Assembly (NCBI GenBank): GCA_022823665.1
Contig: JAJEHN010000012.1
Span: forward strand, 62,001 to 126,000
Origin: Thermoanaerobaculia bacterium
GTDB lineage: Bacteria; Acidobacteriota; Thermoanaerobaculia; Multivoradales; Multivoraceae
DNA: 64,000 nt
Reading direction: 5' to 3'
In this document: positions 1-9,043 of the stretch, piece after piece
Layout: each line of letters opens with the position of its first letter
How positions within the stretch are numbered: the stretch's first letter is position 1
Translations under genes and position numbers: made by a program
The notes under the pieces: generated by a model
Database searches by the model: none
What the model was told of the DNA's origin: nothing
The model's input: only the letters and a program-made list of their open reading frames with translations

Positions 1-3000
1 CCGTGAAGGTCTCGTGGGCGGAATCCGCATCATCCACGGTCGTGACGACCCCGGCCACCACTGTCTGGTTCGCGCCGATCTCGATGGACGCGAGTTCGCC
101 GAAGTCGCCGTCCTCCGCCGTGCCCGCGGTCAGGACGATGGGAATCGTCACGGCAACGGACAGCGCTTCCGTGAGGCTCGCTTTGACGATCACGGACTCC
201 CCCTCCGGCACACTGTCGTCAAGAACCTCCAGACGAACCTCGGGCTGCCTGGGGCCTTCCGGATCCCGGATGTCGATGACGCCGTCGCCTTCGCGGCTGC
301 CCACGGCAGCCGTCAGGAACGGATCGATGTCGATCCCTGTCGTCGCCAGAGCCGGGGCGCCACTGGTCGTTGCCGGGATGCTGACCACAAATCGCTGATG
401 GTCGGAGTTGCCGTCTTTCGGCGCCGTCAGGGCAAGGGTTGCCTCGCTCGCGCCCGGCCCGCTGAAGATGACCTCGCTCGCGCTCGCATCGTAAGCGACT
501 CCGGCGGGATCGCCCACAAGCGAGACCGTGAAGGCGGTAAAGGGCGGCGTCAACGGATCCGGCCCCGCCCGAAAGATCAGGGGAACGGTCACGGTCTGGC
601 CTGACTTCAGCGCGGGCGCCACGGCCACGTTGATCGCCGCCCCGTCGGTCGCGCTCCCCTCCTCGGCCTGCGCGTCCGGCGTGGACAGGACCACCCGGAC
701 CGGGTCGTTGTTGTGGATCGTCACGACAGCGCTCGCGTGAACCCCAGGCTGCCAGTCGTAGTCCGGATAGTCCAGCCGGAGCTGATCGAAATCGATGGTC
801 ATGCCGAATGTTCTGGCCGGCCCGACCTCGTCATCGTCAGGAAGCAGGACATCGAAGCTATCCGTCAGACGTCCGGAACTGAGGACAGGGTTCGCCAGAG
901 GATGGAAGTGCACCCCAGGGGTGGCGGTGAATCTCGGGTCCTCGTCGCCCGTGAAGCGGACAGGAACCGTGATCGGTAGCGCCAGGCTCCGGCTCATGAT
1001 GAGAACTGGAGCAAGTAGCTCGCGCATGATCTGCTCGCTTTGCGAAAAGCTGCCACGAGTGAAGCCGACCGTGACCGCTCCCAGAATCTCGTCGTCCTCG
1101 ATGGAGATCGTCGATCCAACCAACGAAAGGGCGCCGCCCCCGCGGCCGAACAACCTGTCAAGGTTGTGGGGCCGGGGCGGGAGAGCGTTGACAGTGATCC
1201 GCCTCTGCGGCGTCTGCTTCGTGTCGTTGTCCACAGCCACGGCTTCAAGCATGGCGAAGCGAACACCCGGCCCTCCCGTGAAGCGCACGCCGGGCACCGA
1301 CGAACTGTAGGGAGCGGAGGTGAGCCAATCCACGCCGGGGCTCGACTCGCCGGGCTTCAGACCCAGCGTCAGGTCAGCGCCGAGCGTGCCGCCCCGAACA
1401 TCGAACCCCCATTCCAGAATCTGCCCGGCGGGCAGACTGTCGTGACCCGGAGGCAGCAGAGGACCGATGTCGAGCAGCAGATTCACCCTGCCGCCGTCTT
1501 CAGGCAGACCCCAATCCTGCACTACCCTATCGAGCGGCTCGGCCCTTTCCACGCCCAGTGACGAGAACACGTAGTCAATCGTGCGTTCGTTGTCGCGCAT
1601 CGTGACGAAGGCACCGGACGCATAGCCAGGCTTGTAGCCCTCTCCGGGCTCCACCGCCGCGATCACCTTGCCGATCCACTCGTCCTGACCGGTGTTGGAA
1701 TCCTCGTCGTCATTCATCGTGCCCACCGTGAAGGTGGCCGTGCCGCCGGACAGGGAAACCGTCCTCCTTCCCTCTTCCGACGGCGCGACGTAGTCCTGAC
1801 CAAGACCGATGTCCTCGCCGATCCGAACGTTCACCGTCAGAGGACCCGTCGGCACGGGCGTCGCGGTCAGCGTGAAGCTCGCCGGATTCCCCTCCTCGAC
1901 CGGATCCGCCGCAGTGGGCGCGATGGTGACTCTCGGCAGAGCGTCCCGGAGGATCACGGTGGCCGAGGCGGGCTCGCCCGGCAGGTAGCCGGCGGAATTC
2001 AACACGGTTGCCTTCACCGCCCCGTCCGGCTGGATGACGTCGAAACCCTCCGTCTGCACGTACAACCCCTCGCTGCCCAGATTCGCCGGGATCGTTACGG
2101 TTCTCATCCCCTCCTCGCCGGGCGGCACGAAATCCGAACCCGCTCTTTCCGACACATCCACGAGGACATGGAGGTCCTCCGACGGAACGGGGTCCGCCTC
2201 CAGCACAAAGAGCAGCAGATCACCCGCCGTCGCCCGGTCCTGGGTCAGGTCGGCCGGGAAGGTGACGAGAACAGGCGGAGGAACCTCGACGAGAGAGAAC
2301 GACGCCAGACCGGACGCCTCGGCGCCGCCACCGAGCGCCGCATCGTCCATCGACAGGATCCCGATGGCAATGTCCTCGTCCGGCTCGACCTTTCGGTCCG
2401 TGAGCGCTGCCAGCGTTACCGTCACCCGCCGCGGCGCCAGCCCGCCGACAAGGGTCAGTTCGGCCCGTCCATCGCCGGCAAAGGCAACGCCGACGGCGGA
2501 CGAGGACAGGGCGTAGTCGTCCGCGTACTCAGCCGTGCCTGTCGTGGCCAGCGTCAACGTCAAGCTCTCGGAAGAGATGAGCCGGCGTCCGGTCTCGATC
2601 GTGAACGTCGCGCTCGCGCCCTCCGTGACAGCCGCGCCGTCGGCGGACGACACCGTAACCATGGTCGGCTCGTCGTCAACCAGGCCGACTCGCGCCGAGC
2701 GGCCGCGCGTGGGACCCAGGGTGTAGCCCTGCCCGGCGACGAGCGCCACTTGCACCTCGCCGTCCGGCTCGTCAACTTCGTTGTCACGAAGATCGATCGT
2801 GTAGTTGCCTATCCGAACGCCGCCCGAGATCGTCGCCGTCTTCAATCCCTCGTCAGCCTGCGGCACGAAGTTCCCCGCGCCTGTCTCCGTCACTCTGAGG
2901 TCGACGTCCAGGTCCGTCGCCGGCAGCGGGCGGGCCTCCACGACGAAGTCGGCGCCCACCCGGCCCTCCTGCCCCTGGCCGCCGGCGTAAACGATCACCA

Positions 3001-3514
3001 CCGGTGTCAGAGGCTCCGGCTCGTCGTCAGCAATCTCCCCAACAGCGATCGCCGCTCTCCCCGCGACGTAGCCGTCGCCAGCCAGGACTTCGACAACAAC
3101 GCCGCCAGGGCCGCCGTCCCAGACCGTGTTGTCGGTCGTGGGAATCCTGTAGGTCGCCGTACCGCTCGAGTCGACGCTTACCTTCCGCCGTCCTCTGTAA
3201 GCTTCGGGCAGCCAGTTGGAGAAGGCCTCCTCCCTGACCAGCACGTTGACCTCAACGACTGCCGCGGGCGCCGGCACGAGGGAGACTTCGAACGCGACGT
3301 CTTCGCCTTCGGGCGCCGGCGCGAAGGGCCCAGCGACGCCGGCCTCCGGGACCACGTCGGTGGTCGCTCCTTCAAGCGCCGCGCTGCCCGCCAAGCCAAG
3401 CGAAGCACCGCCGCCGGGCTGCTGCGCCGCGGCGCCGCCCGCGACACTCAGAATCAGAAGAAACAGTGATGACGGCCGAACGATCTTCGTCGCCGACGGA
3501 TCCGGGAACTGCAT
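1..3514 (-). CDS. Giant secreted protein built from Calx-beta-like repeats (C-terminus outside window)
   Basis: The frame is open from an ATG at 3514 to the window edge, about 1,171 codons, with no stop; the C-terminus lies beyond position 1. I checked the frame at both ends and at two internal points. Residues 1-31 form a signal peptide (hydrophobic stretch ending in an Ala-Gln site). The rest is a run of beta-strand-rich units of about 110-130 residues. They end in acidic DDEP-like turns near residues 161 and 278 and carry the pattern 'P..L.V.V...G.DYVAPSEEG.RTV', as in Calx-beta/Na-Ca-exchanger-like extracellular domains. Such proteins are usually surface or secreted adhesins whose folds bind calcium; that role is inferred. 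AGGAGG lies 10 nt upstream of the ATG, directly against a hairpin. No enzyme motif was seen. The exact repeat family needs a profile search. Confidence 0.8.
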   Translation of the reverse strand, partial: MQFPDPSATKIVRPSSLFLLILSVAGGAAAQQPGGGASLGLAGSAALEGATTDVVPEAGVAGPFAPAPEGEDVAFEVSLVPAPAAVVEVNVLVREEAFSNWLPEAYRGRRKVSVDSSGTATYRIPTTDNTVWDGGPGGVVVEVLAGDGYVAGRAAIAVGEIADDEPEPLTPVVIVYAGGQGQEGRVGADFVVEARPLPATDLDVDLRVTETGAGNFVPQADEGLKTATISGGVRIGNYTIDLRDNEVDEPDGEVQVALVAGQGYTLGPTRGRSARVGLVDDEPTMVTVSSADGAAVTEGASATFTIETGRRLISSESLTLTLATTGTAEYADDYALSSSAVGVAFAGDGRAELTLVGGLAPRRVTVTLAALTDRKVEPDEDIAIGILSMDDAALGGGAEASGLASFSLVEVPPPVLVTFPADLTQDRATAGDLLLFVLEADPVPSEDLHVLVDVSERAGSDFVPPGEEGMRTVTIPANLGSEGLYVQTEGFDVIQPDGAVKATVLNSAGYLPGEPASATVILRDALPRVTIAPTAADPVEEGNPASFTLTATPVPTGPLTVNVRIGEDIGLGQDYVAPSEEGRRTVSLSGGTATFTVGTMNDDEDSNTGQDEWIGKVIAAVEPGEGYKPGYASGAFVTMRDNERTIDYVFSSLGVERAEPLDRVVQDWGLPEDGGRVNLLLDIGPLLPPGHDSLPAGQILEWGFDVRGGTLGADLTLGLKPGESSPGVDWLTSAPYSSSVPGVRFTGGPGVRFAMLEAVAVDNDTKQTPQRRITVNALPPRPHNLDRLFGRGGGALSLVGSTISIEDDEILGAVTVGFTRGSFSQSEQIMRELLAPVLIMSRSLALPITVPVRFTGDEDPRFTATPGVHFHPLANPVLSSGRLTDSFDVLLPDDDEVGPARTFGMTIDFDQLRLDYPDYDWQPGVHASAVVTIHNNDPVRVVLSTPDAQAEEGSATDGAAINVAVAPALKSGQTVTVPLIFRAGPDPLTPPFTAFTVSLVGDPAGVAYDASASEVIFSGPGASEATLALTAPKDGNSDHQRFVVSIPATTSGAPALATTGIDIDPFLTAAVGSREGDGVIDIRDPEGPRQPEVRLEVLDDSVPEGESVIVKASLTEALSVAVTIPIVLTAGTAEDGDFGELASIEIGANQTVVAGVVTTVDDADSAHETFT

Positions 3515-3530
3515 GGGCAACACGCCTCCT

Positions 3531-3565
3531 GAAACGCGGGGCAACCTGGTTGCTCCGAGCGTTTC
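3531..3565 (-). promoter_or_regulatory. Leader hairpin abutting the Shine-Dalgarno of the giant repeat protein
   Basis: On the minus strand a 7-bp outer stem (GAAACGC/GCGTTTC) encloses a second stem (GCAACC/GGTTGC). The hairpin ends exactly where the AGGAGG ribosome site (3525-3530) begins. A second hairpin (GCGCCTC/GAGGCGC) lies farther up the leader at 3598-3626. The rest of the 3515-3843 gap holds nothing else I can support, and no convincing -35/-10 pair was seen. A role in translation control is inferred from position only. Confidence 0.45.
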
Positions 3566-3843
3566 GCGAGACGATCAGCGTGCCCGCGGCGTGTGAAGCG
3601 CCTCATCGATGCAGGGGCCGAGGCGCCGACCCGGAAAGTGGCGCATAGCCTAGTCAAGGCGATTCGAGGCCGCAAGAGCCACCTCAGACCCGCCCGAACT
3701 CAACGGTGCGCCCTCTTGACGGCAAGCCGCGGCGGCGCGCCATGGCCCTTCCCTAGGCTATTCGAGAACCCCGGGAGCGGCGGCGTTCCATGCAGCCCGC
3801 TGTCTTTCGGGGAGGCCCGCGGATCCGAACCAGGGCAGAGGAC

Positions 3844-4080
3844 TCAAGTCAGCCAGCGAACGTACCAGGGCGCTCCGTCGACCTTGAGCTGCTCCTTGTA
3901 ACGCTGGCGTTCCAGCTTTCGCAGGAACGCCTCGCCCTTGTTGAAGCAGCAGTCCTTGTACTTCCTGCCGCTGCCGCAGGGGCAGGGTTCGTTGCGCTGC
4001 ACCTTGCTGAAGCGCCGCGGCGCGGTAACCACCGACTTGCGGGTCGAGATCGCGTTGCTCAGCCTTCGTCCGCCCTTCAT
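3844..4080 (-). CDS. Small SEC-C motif protein
   Basis: A 78-residue basic protein. Its C-terminal half carries the zinc-binding SEC-C signature NEPCPCGSGRKYKDCC, the motif found at the C-terminus of SecA and in many small stand-alone proteins. The start at 4080 (MKGGRRLSN...) is chosen because GGTGAG precedes it and upstream in-frame sequence looks non-coding. The C-terminus (YKEQLKVDGAPWYVRWLT) is unusual and not part of the motif. It is divergent from ugd. The specific function is unknown; SEC-C proteins bind zinc and often associate with ribosomes or SecB-like partners. Confidence 0.75.
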   Translation of the reverse strand: MKGGRRLSNAISTRKSVVTAPRRFSKVQRNEPCPCGSGRKYKDCCFNKGEAFLRKLERQRYKEQLKVDGAPWYVRWLT

Positions 4081-4287
4081 CGACTCACCGTGGCCCTTCG
4101 TCTGTCGGTCCTTCGCATGTTCTCGTTCGCGCCGCCGGCCGCAGCCGAGCAAAACGGAACGCTCCGATCCCTGTAACATAGCAGCCGTACCGTCCCCGGG
4201 CGAGGCCGGCAATGGCCGACCGGCAGCGCGCCCCCGGACGATCCGCAGCCCGGACGATATGACCGCCACACGCAAGCCGAGGCTGAC

Positions 4288-5619
4288 ATGAGAATCTGCG
4301 TCGTCGGCTCCGGCTACGTCGGCCTGGTCACGGGCGCATGCCTTGCCGACTTCGGCATGGACGTCGTCTGCGTCGACCAGGATCAGACGAAGATCGCCCA
4401 GTTGCAGGCGGGCCGGATTCCGATCTACGAGCCTGGCTTGGCGACCCTGGTCGCCAAGAACGAGGAAGCCGGGCGCCTGAGTTTCACGACCGAGCCGGGA
4501 CCGGCTCTAGAAGCCGCAACGGCCGTCTTCATCGCCGTCGGCACGCCGCCCCGCGAGGACGGCTCTTCGGACCTCCGCTACGTGCGCGAGGTGGCCCAGG
4601 CAATCAGTGGAAGGCTGAACAGCTACAAGGCAATCGTCACCAAGAGCACCGTGCCGGTCGGCACCGGCCGGATGATCGAAGAGATCATCGGTCGCGGCCA
4701 CACCTTCTCCGTGGTCAGCAACCCCGAGTTCCTGCGAGAGGGCTCGGCGATCGAGGACTTCATGCGCCCCGACCGTCTGGTCATCGGCAGCCGCGACCAG
4801 CGCGCCACCGACATCATGCTCGATATCTACTCGCCGCTCCGCGCGCGTGGCGTGCCGATCGTGGTCACCGACGTCGAGACCGCGGAGATGATCAAGTACG
4901 CCTCCAACAGCTTCCTGGCCACCCGCATCTCCTTCATCAACGAAGTGGCGGAGTTGTGCGAACGAACCGGGGCCGACGTCCAGGTCGTTGCCCACGGCAT
5001 GGGCCTCGATCGCCGAATCGGACCGCTGTTCCTGCGCCCGGGGCCGGGCTTCGGCGGATCGTGCTTTCCCAAGGACACGCGGGCCATGGTCTCCATGGCG
5101 CGCGACGCCGGCGCCCGGGCCGAAATCGTCGAAGCAACGCTCCAGGTCAACCATCGAATCCAGGAACGGATGCTCGCCAGGATCGAGTCCGTGCTCGGCG
5201 ATCCCGAGGGCCGGAACGTGGCGCTGCTGGGACTGTCCTTCAAGCCCAACACGGACGACATCCGTGAATCTCCCGCGATGTTCGTGCTCGAGCACCTCCT
5301 GTCGCGGGGCGCGACGGTCCGGGTCTACGATCCGGCGGCGATGGAGAACGCCCGCCGCATTCGCCCGGAGGCCGTCTACTGCAGCGACCCGTACGAAGTG
5401 GCCGAGGACGCCGACCTGCTGGTCATCCTCACCGAGTGGAACCAGTTCCGGGCGCTCGAGTTCGAGCGGCTGAGGCAGTTGCTGCGCGAACCGCAGATTC
5501 TCGATCTTCGCAATCTCTACGAGCCTGAGCGCGTGGCGGACGCCGGCCTCAGATACTCCTCGCTCGGGCGCGCCGACGCCGTTCCGGCCGCCGTCGTTCC
5601 GGGAGTGAAGGCCTCGTGA
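4288..5619 (+). CDS. ugd: UDP-glucose 6-dehydrogenase
   Basis: 443 residues, normal length for the family. It oxidises UDP-glucose to UDP-glucuronate using two NAD+ in the cytoplasm. The N-terminal Rossmann motif GSGYVG is at residues 7-12. STVPVGTG and the [10 protein letters not shown] segment follow. The catalytic cysteine is C259 in [12 protein letters not shown]. The C-terminal UDP-binding domain has the typical [14 protein letters not shown] stretch. GAGG precedes the ATG. The stop codon overlaps the GTG start of the next gene, so the two are translationally coupled and probably make UDP-xylose together for a polysaccharide. Confidence 0.95.
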   Translation: MRICVVGSGYVGLVTGACLADFGMDVVCVDQDQTKIAQLQAGRIPIYEPGLATLVAKNEEAGRLSFTTEPGPALEAATAVFIAVGTPPREDGSSDLRYVREVAQAISGRLNSYKAIVTKSTVPVGTGRMIEEIIGRGHTFSVVSNPEFLREGSAIEDFMRPDRLVIGSRDQRATDIMLDIYSPLRARGVPIVVTDVETAEMIKYASNSFLATRISFINEVAELCERTGADVQVVAHGMGLDRRIGPLFLRPGPGFGGSCFPKDTRAMVSMARDAGARAEIVEATLQVNHRIQERMLARIESVLGDPEGRNVALLGLSFKPNTDDIRESPAMFVLEHLLSRGATVRVYDPAAMENARRIRPEAVYCSDPYEVAEDADLLVILTEWNQFRALEFERLRQLLREPQILDLRNLYEPERVADAGLRYSSLGRADAVPAAVVPGVKAS

Positions 5620-6575
5620 GCCAACCGCTCTCCGTCGTCACCGGCGGCGCCGGCTTCATCGGCTCCCACCTCTGCGAACGGCTGCTCGCCGAAGACCACC
5701 GGGTCTACTGCGTGGACAACTTCATCACCGGCAGCCCGGCAAACATCGAACACCTGCGCGACAACGAGCGCTTCACGCTGATCGAGCACGACGTCAGCAA
5801 GCCGGTCTACGTCGGGCCCGACGTCGACAACGTTCTCCACTTCGCCTCGCCGGCGAGCCCGGTCGACTACCTGGAGCTCCCGATCCAGACGCTCAAGGTG
5901 GGATCGCTCGGCACCCACAATTCGCTTGGCCTGGCCAAGCACCACGGCGCCCGCTACCTGCTCGCCTCGACCTCGGAGGTCTATGGCGATCCCCTGGTCC
6001 ACCCGCAGCCGGAGTCCTACTGGGGCAACGTGAACCCGGTCGGGCCGCGAGGCGTCTACGACGAGGCGAAGCGCTTCGCGGAAGCGATGGTCATGGCCTA
6101 CCACCGGATCCACGGACTGGACACCCGGATCGTCCGCATCTTCAACACGTACGGACCGCGGATGCGGCTCCGCGACGGCCGCGTCGTGCCGAACTTCATT
6201 CGCCAGGCTCTCTCAGGCAGACCGATGACCGTCTACGGCGACGGCAGCCAGACGCGTTCGTTCTGCTACATCGACGACCTGGTCGAAGGAGTCTGGCGGC
6301 TTCTCAACTCCTCGGAGACCGACCCGGTCAATCTGGGCAACCCCCGTGAGATGACCGTGCTCGAGTTCGCCCGCGTGATTCGGAGCCTGACCGGGAGCCG
6401 CAGCGAGATCGAGTTCCAGTCCCTGCCGGTCGACGACCCGAAGACGCGCCAGCCCGACATCACCCGCGCCACCGGCCTGCTCGACTGGGAGCCCCGGGTA
6501 GACCTGGAGGCCGGCCTCGAGAAGACCATCCGCTACTTCGCGGACCTCCTCGGCGACCAGGAGCTTGCGCCGTAG
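5616..6575 (+). CDS. UDP-glucuronate decarboxylase (UDP-xylose synthase)
   Basis: 319-residue extended short-chain dehydrogenase. It has the NAD-binding TGGAGFIG at residues 9-16, the catalytic YxxxK pair at Y148/K152, and the diagnostic UXS region [18 protein letters not shown] followed by [14 protein letters not shown]. This distinguishes it from GalE or dTDP-glucose dehydratases. It converts UDP-glucuronate to UDP-xylose with transient NAD reduction. The GTG start at 5616 overlaps the ugd stop (GTGA). Substrate hand-over from Ugd is the obvious reading. No glycosyltransferases lie nearby, so the final polymer is unknown. Confidence 0.92.
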   Translation: MSQPLSVVTGGAGFIGSHLCERLLAEDHRVYCVDNFITGSPANIEHLRDNERFTLIEHDVSKPVYVGPDVDNVLHFASPASPVDYLELPIQTLKVGSLGTHNSLGLAKHHGARYLLASTSEVYGDPLVHPQPESYWGNVNPVGPRGVYDEAKRFAEAMVMAYHRIHGLDTRIVRIFNTYGPRMRLRDGRVVPNFIRQALSGRPMTVYGDGSQTRSFCYIDDLVEGVWRLLNSSETDPVNLGNPREMTVLEFARVIRSLTGSRSEIEFQSLPVDDPKTRQPDITRATGLLDWEPRVDLEAGLEKTIRYFADLLGDQELAP

Positions 6576-6651
6576 AAGGCAGCGGCCTGTAGGATCAGGC
6601 TATCCCCATAGGCCGCCCCCATTGGACAGAACCAGCCAGGAGGAGATGTCC

Positions 6652-7215
6652 ATGAACGAGATTGCTTCCAGTTCCCCGACTGCCCCCGGCCGCGGAGGCC
6701 TTCCCGCCACTGTGCTCGGCGCCGCCCTTGCCGTTGCCTGCTTCGCCGGCGCGCCGGCAGCCGCCCAGGACGAACGCTTCGCCGGCATCTGGCAGAAGGA
6801 CATCTCGCGCAGCGACGCGCCCTGGCCCGGACGGCCCGATCGACCGCAACCGAACGCGGCCGACATCGAGATCGAGTTCCGCCTGGTCGGCGACGACGTC
6901 GAGTTGACTCAGACCAGCCGTCGGCGCGACTGGCCCACCCCTCAGCACGTCAACGTGACCTACGTCACGAACAACAAGCCCCACGCGGCGGCCGACCTCG
7001 GCAGCGGCAGGATGCAGGAAGTGCGGGCCAGGTGGCGGAAGAAGAAACTGACCGTTTCGTTCACGGTCAGCTTTCCGGGCTTCGAGGCGGACGTACAGCA
7101 GATCTGGGAGATAACGAAGAAGGGCGAGCTGCTGCAGACCAACTTCGGACGAGGCGCCGAGGGCCGCCCCGACATCCGCAGGAACTACTTCGTCCGCGCC
7201 TCCACCGTCCAGTAA
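6652..7215 (+). CDS. Secreted hypothetical protein (lipocalin-like start)
   Basis: 187 residues. AGGAGGAG at 6638-6645 favours the ATG at 6652 over the ATG at 6646, which is too close. Residues 1-40 form a signal peptide ending AAAQ. The mature part opens with ERFAGIWQKD, a G-x-W pattern seen in lipocalin-like and 'extracytoplasmic beta-barrel' hypotheticals. It is followed by alternating strands ending in NYFVRAS. I do not recognise a specific family. It stands alone between the UDP-sugar genes and the LLM oxidoreductase. Confidence 0.7.
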   Translation: MNEIASSSPTAPGRGGLPATVLGAALAVACFAGAPAAAQDERFAGIWQKDISRSDAPWPGRPDRPQPNAADIEIEFRLVGDDVELTQTSRRRDWPTPQHVNVTYVTNNKPHAAADLGSGRMQEVRARWRKKKLTVSFTVSFPGFEADVQQIWEITKKGELLQTNFGRGAEGRPDIRRNYFVRASTVQ

Positions 7216-7306
7216 GCCGGATCTCGCCCACGCCACCGAACGAAACGCACCGGCCCGGCGTCGAGTTACGAACGCCGCGGGCCGCGACGTACAGGAGTAA
7301 CCAGGA

Positions 7307-8362
7307 ATGCGCACAGCCATCGGCATCGGCAGCGCCTATGCCTCCGGAACGAACTGGGACGCCCTCGCGGAGTACGTCGTCGAGGCGGACCGCATGGGCA
7401 TCGACGACGTCTGGTCGGCGGAGGCCTGGGGCACCGACGCGGTGACTCCGCTCGCCTTTCTCGCCGGGCGCACCGAGCGGGTCCGTCTCGGCACGGGCAT
7501 CATGCAGATCTCGGCGCGGGCGCCGTCGATGACCGCCATGACCGCGATGTCGTTGGCGTCCATCTCGAAGGACCGCTTCGTGCTCGGCCTCGGCGTCAGC
7601 GGCCCTCAGGTGGTCGAGGGCCTCCACGGCGTGCCTTTCGCCATGCCGCTGGGCCGCCTGCGGGAGTACGTCGACATCCTGAAGATCGCCCTGTCGGGCG
7701 AGAAGATCGCGTACGACGGCAGGCACTACACCCTGCCCCGGCCGGGAGGTGAGGGCAAGGCGATTCGCATGTCGCAGCCCCCGCGGCCCGAACTGCCGAT
7801 CTATCTCGCGACCCTCGGTCCCAAGTCCCTCGAGTACACCGGCGAGGTCGCCGACGGCTGGCTCGGCACGTCCTTCATCCCGGAGCACACCGACGCCTTC
7901 TTCCCGTCGATGCGCGCCGGCGCCGAGCGCGCCGGCAGATCCTTCGGAGACGTCGACATTCAGGTCGGCGGCGACGTCGAGTTCGGCGACGACCTGGAGC
8001 GGATGGTCGCCCGCCGCAAGCCGGCGATGGCCTTCACCCTGGGCGCGATGGGCTCGGCCCAGACGAACTTCTACAACGACGCCTACCGCCGCGCCGGCTT
8101 CGTCGAAACCGCCCGCGAGGTGCAGGCTCTCTGGATCTCCGGCAAGCGCGACGAGGCGGCCGCGCGCGTCCCCGAGGAGATGGTGCTCGCGACCACGCTG
8201 GTCGGCGACGAGGCCCGCGTGCGGGAGCGCATCCGCGCCTACCGCGACGCCGGTGTGACGACCCTGCGCCTCAACCCCGCCGGGGCCACCGTCCGCGAGC
8301 GGCTCGACACCCTGGGCCGGTTCCTGGAGCTGGTTCGCGAGGAGACCTCCCCGGCCGAATGA
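7307..8362 (+). CDS. LLM-class (F420-dependent type) oxidoreductase
   Basis: 351 residues with the TIM-barrel organisation of luciferase-like monooxygenases. The first strand has ...AYVVEADRMGIDDVWSAE, then GRTERVRLGTGI, then SLASISKDRFVLGLGVSGP and the C-terminal ELPIYLATLGPKSLEYTGEVADGWLGT. This pattern matches F420-dependent members rather than FMN luciferases; the cofactor is inferred. AGGAG is well spaced before the ATG. The stop overlaps the Nudix gene start (ATGA), so these are co-translated. The substrate cannot be told. Confidence 0.88.
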   Translation: MRTAIGIGSAYASGTNWDALAEYVVEADRMGIDDVWSAEAWGTDAVTPLAFLAGRTERVRLGTGIMQISARAPSMTAMTAMSLASISKDRFVLGLGVSGPQVVEGLHGVPFAMPLGRLREYVDILKIALSGEKIAYDGRHYTLPRPGGEGKAIRMSQPPRPELPIYLATLGPKSLEYTGEVADGWLGTSFIPEHTDAFFPSMRAGAERAGRSFGDVDIQVGGDVEFGDDLERMVARRKPAMAFTLGAMGSAQTNFYNDAYRRAGFVETAREVQALWISGKRDEAAARVPEEMVLATTLVGDEARVRERIRAYRDAGVTTLRLNPAGATVRERLDTLGRFLELVREETSPAE

Positions 8363-9039
8363 GCTTCCCGGCACGGCATGGCACGGAACTCCTGGCGCAC
8401 GCCGAACGGAACCTGGGGCGCTTCGAGCAGCGCGAACTCGATCCCGAAACCGCGGCGGCGCGGGCCGCGGAGGCTTCAGGCCACACCGGCGCGACGCCGG
8501 CCAACGCACACGCCGCGGTCGCCGTGACGCTGCTGCCCGACCAGGGCGGTCGCGGCTGCTTCCTGCTCACGCGCCGGTCGCTCCGGCTGCGGCGGCACCG
8601 CGGCCAGTGGGCTCTCCCGGGCGGCCGGATCGACGAGGCGGAGACACCCGAGCAGGCGGCGCTCCGCGAGCTCCACGAAGAGGTCGGCCTGGACCTCGAC
8701 CCGTCCGCCGTCCTCGGCCGACTCGACGACTTCGGCACCCGCTCCGGCTTCGTCATCACGCCGGTCGTCTTCTGGTGCGACGACTACCGGGAACTCGAGC
8801 CGAACCCGGCCGAGGTCTACAGGGCCTATCGCATCCCCCTGATCGACCTGGACCGCCCGGACGTGCCGGTGCTGCGGGAGATACCGGAGAGCGAGAATCC
8901 CGTGCTCTCCATGCCGATCCGCGGCGGCCTCGTCCACTCGCCGACCGCGGCGATCGTGTACCAGATGCTCGAGGTCGTGCTGCGCGGCAACGACGTGCGG
9001 GTCGCCCACTACGAGCAGCCCGTCTTCGCCTGGCGCTGA
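8359..9039 (+). CDS. Nudix hydrolase, CoA-pyrophosphatase-like
   Basis: 226 residues. A perfect Nudix box spans residues 89-111 (G89, E95, R103-E104, E107-E108, G110). It is preceded by ...RRHRGQWALPGG, as in NudL/CoA diphosphatases. The placement between an LLM oxidoreductase and a CoA-transferase fits a CoA or acyl-CoA substrate, but that is inference. The start overlaps the preceding stop by 4 nt, and the next gene begins 4 nt after this one ends. Confidence 0.88.
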   Translation: MSFPARHGTELLAHAERNLGRFEQRELDPETAAARAAEASGHTGATPANAHAAVAVTLLPDQGGRGCFLLTRRSLRLRRHRGQWALPGGRIDEAETPEQAALRELHEEVGLDLDPSAVLGRLDDFGTRSGFVITPVVFWCDDYRELEPNPAEVYRAYRIPLIDLDRPDVPVLREIPESENPVLSMPIRGGLVHSPTAAIVYQMLEVVLRGNDVRVAHYEQPVFAWR

Positions 9040-9043
9040 CGCC

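Noticed and set aside
3815..3845. tRNA-like T-arm (GGTTCGGATCC, minus strand)
   Set aside because: A58 is G and no acceptor, D or anticodon arms could be drawn around it.
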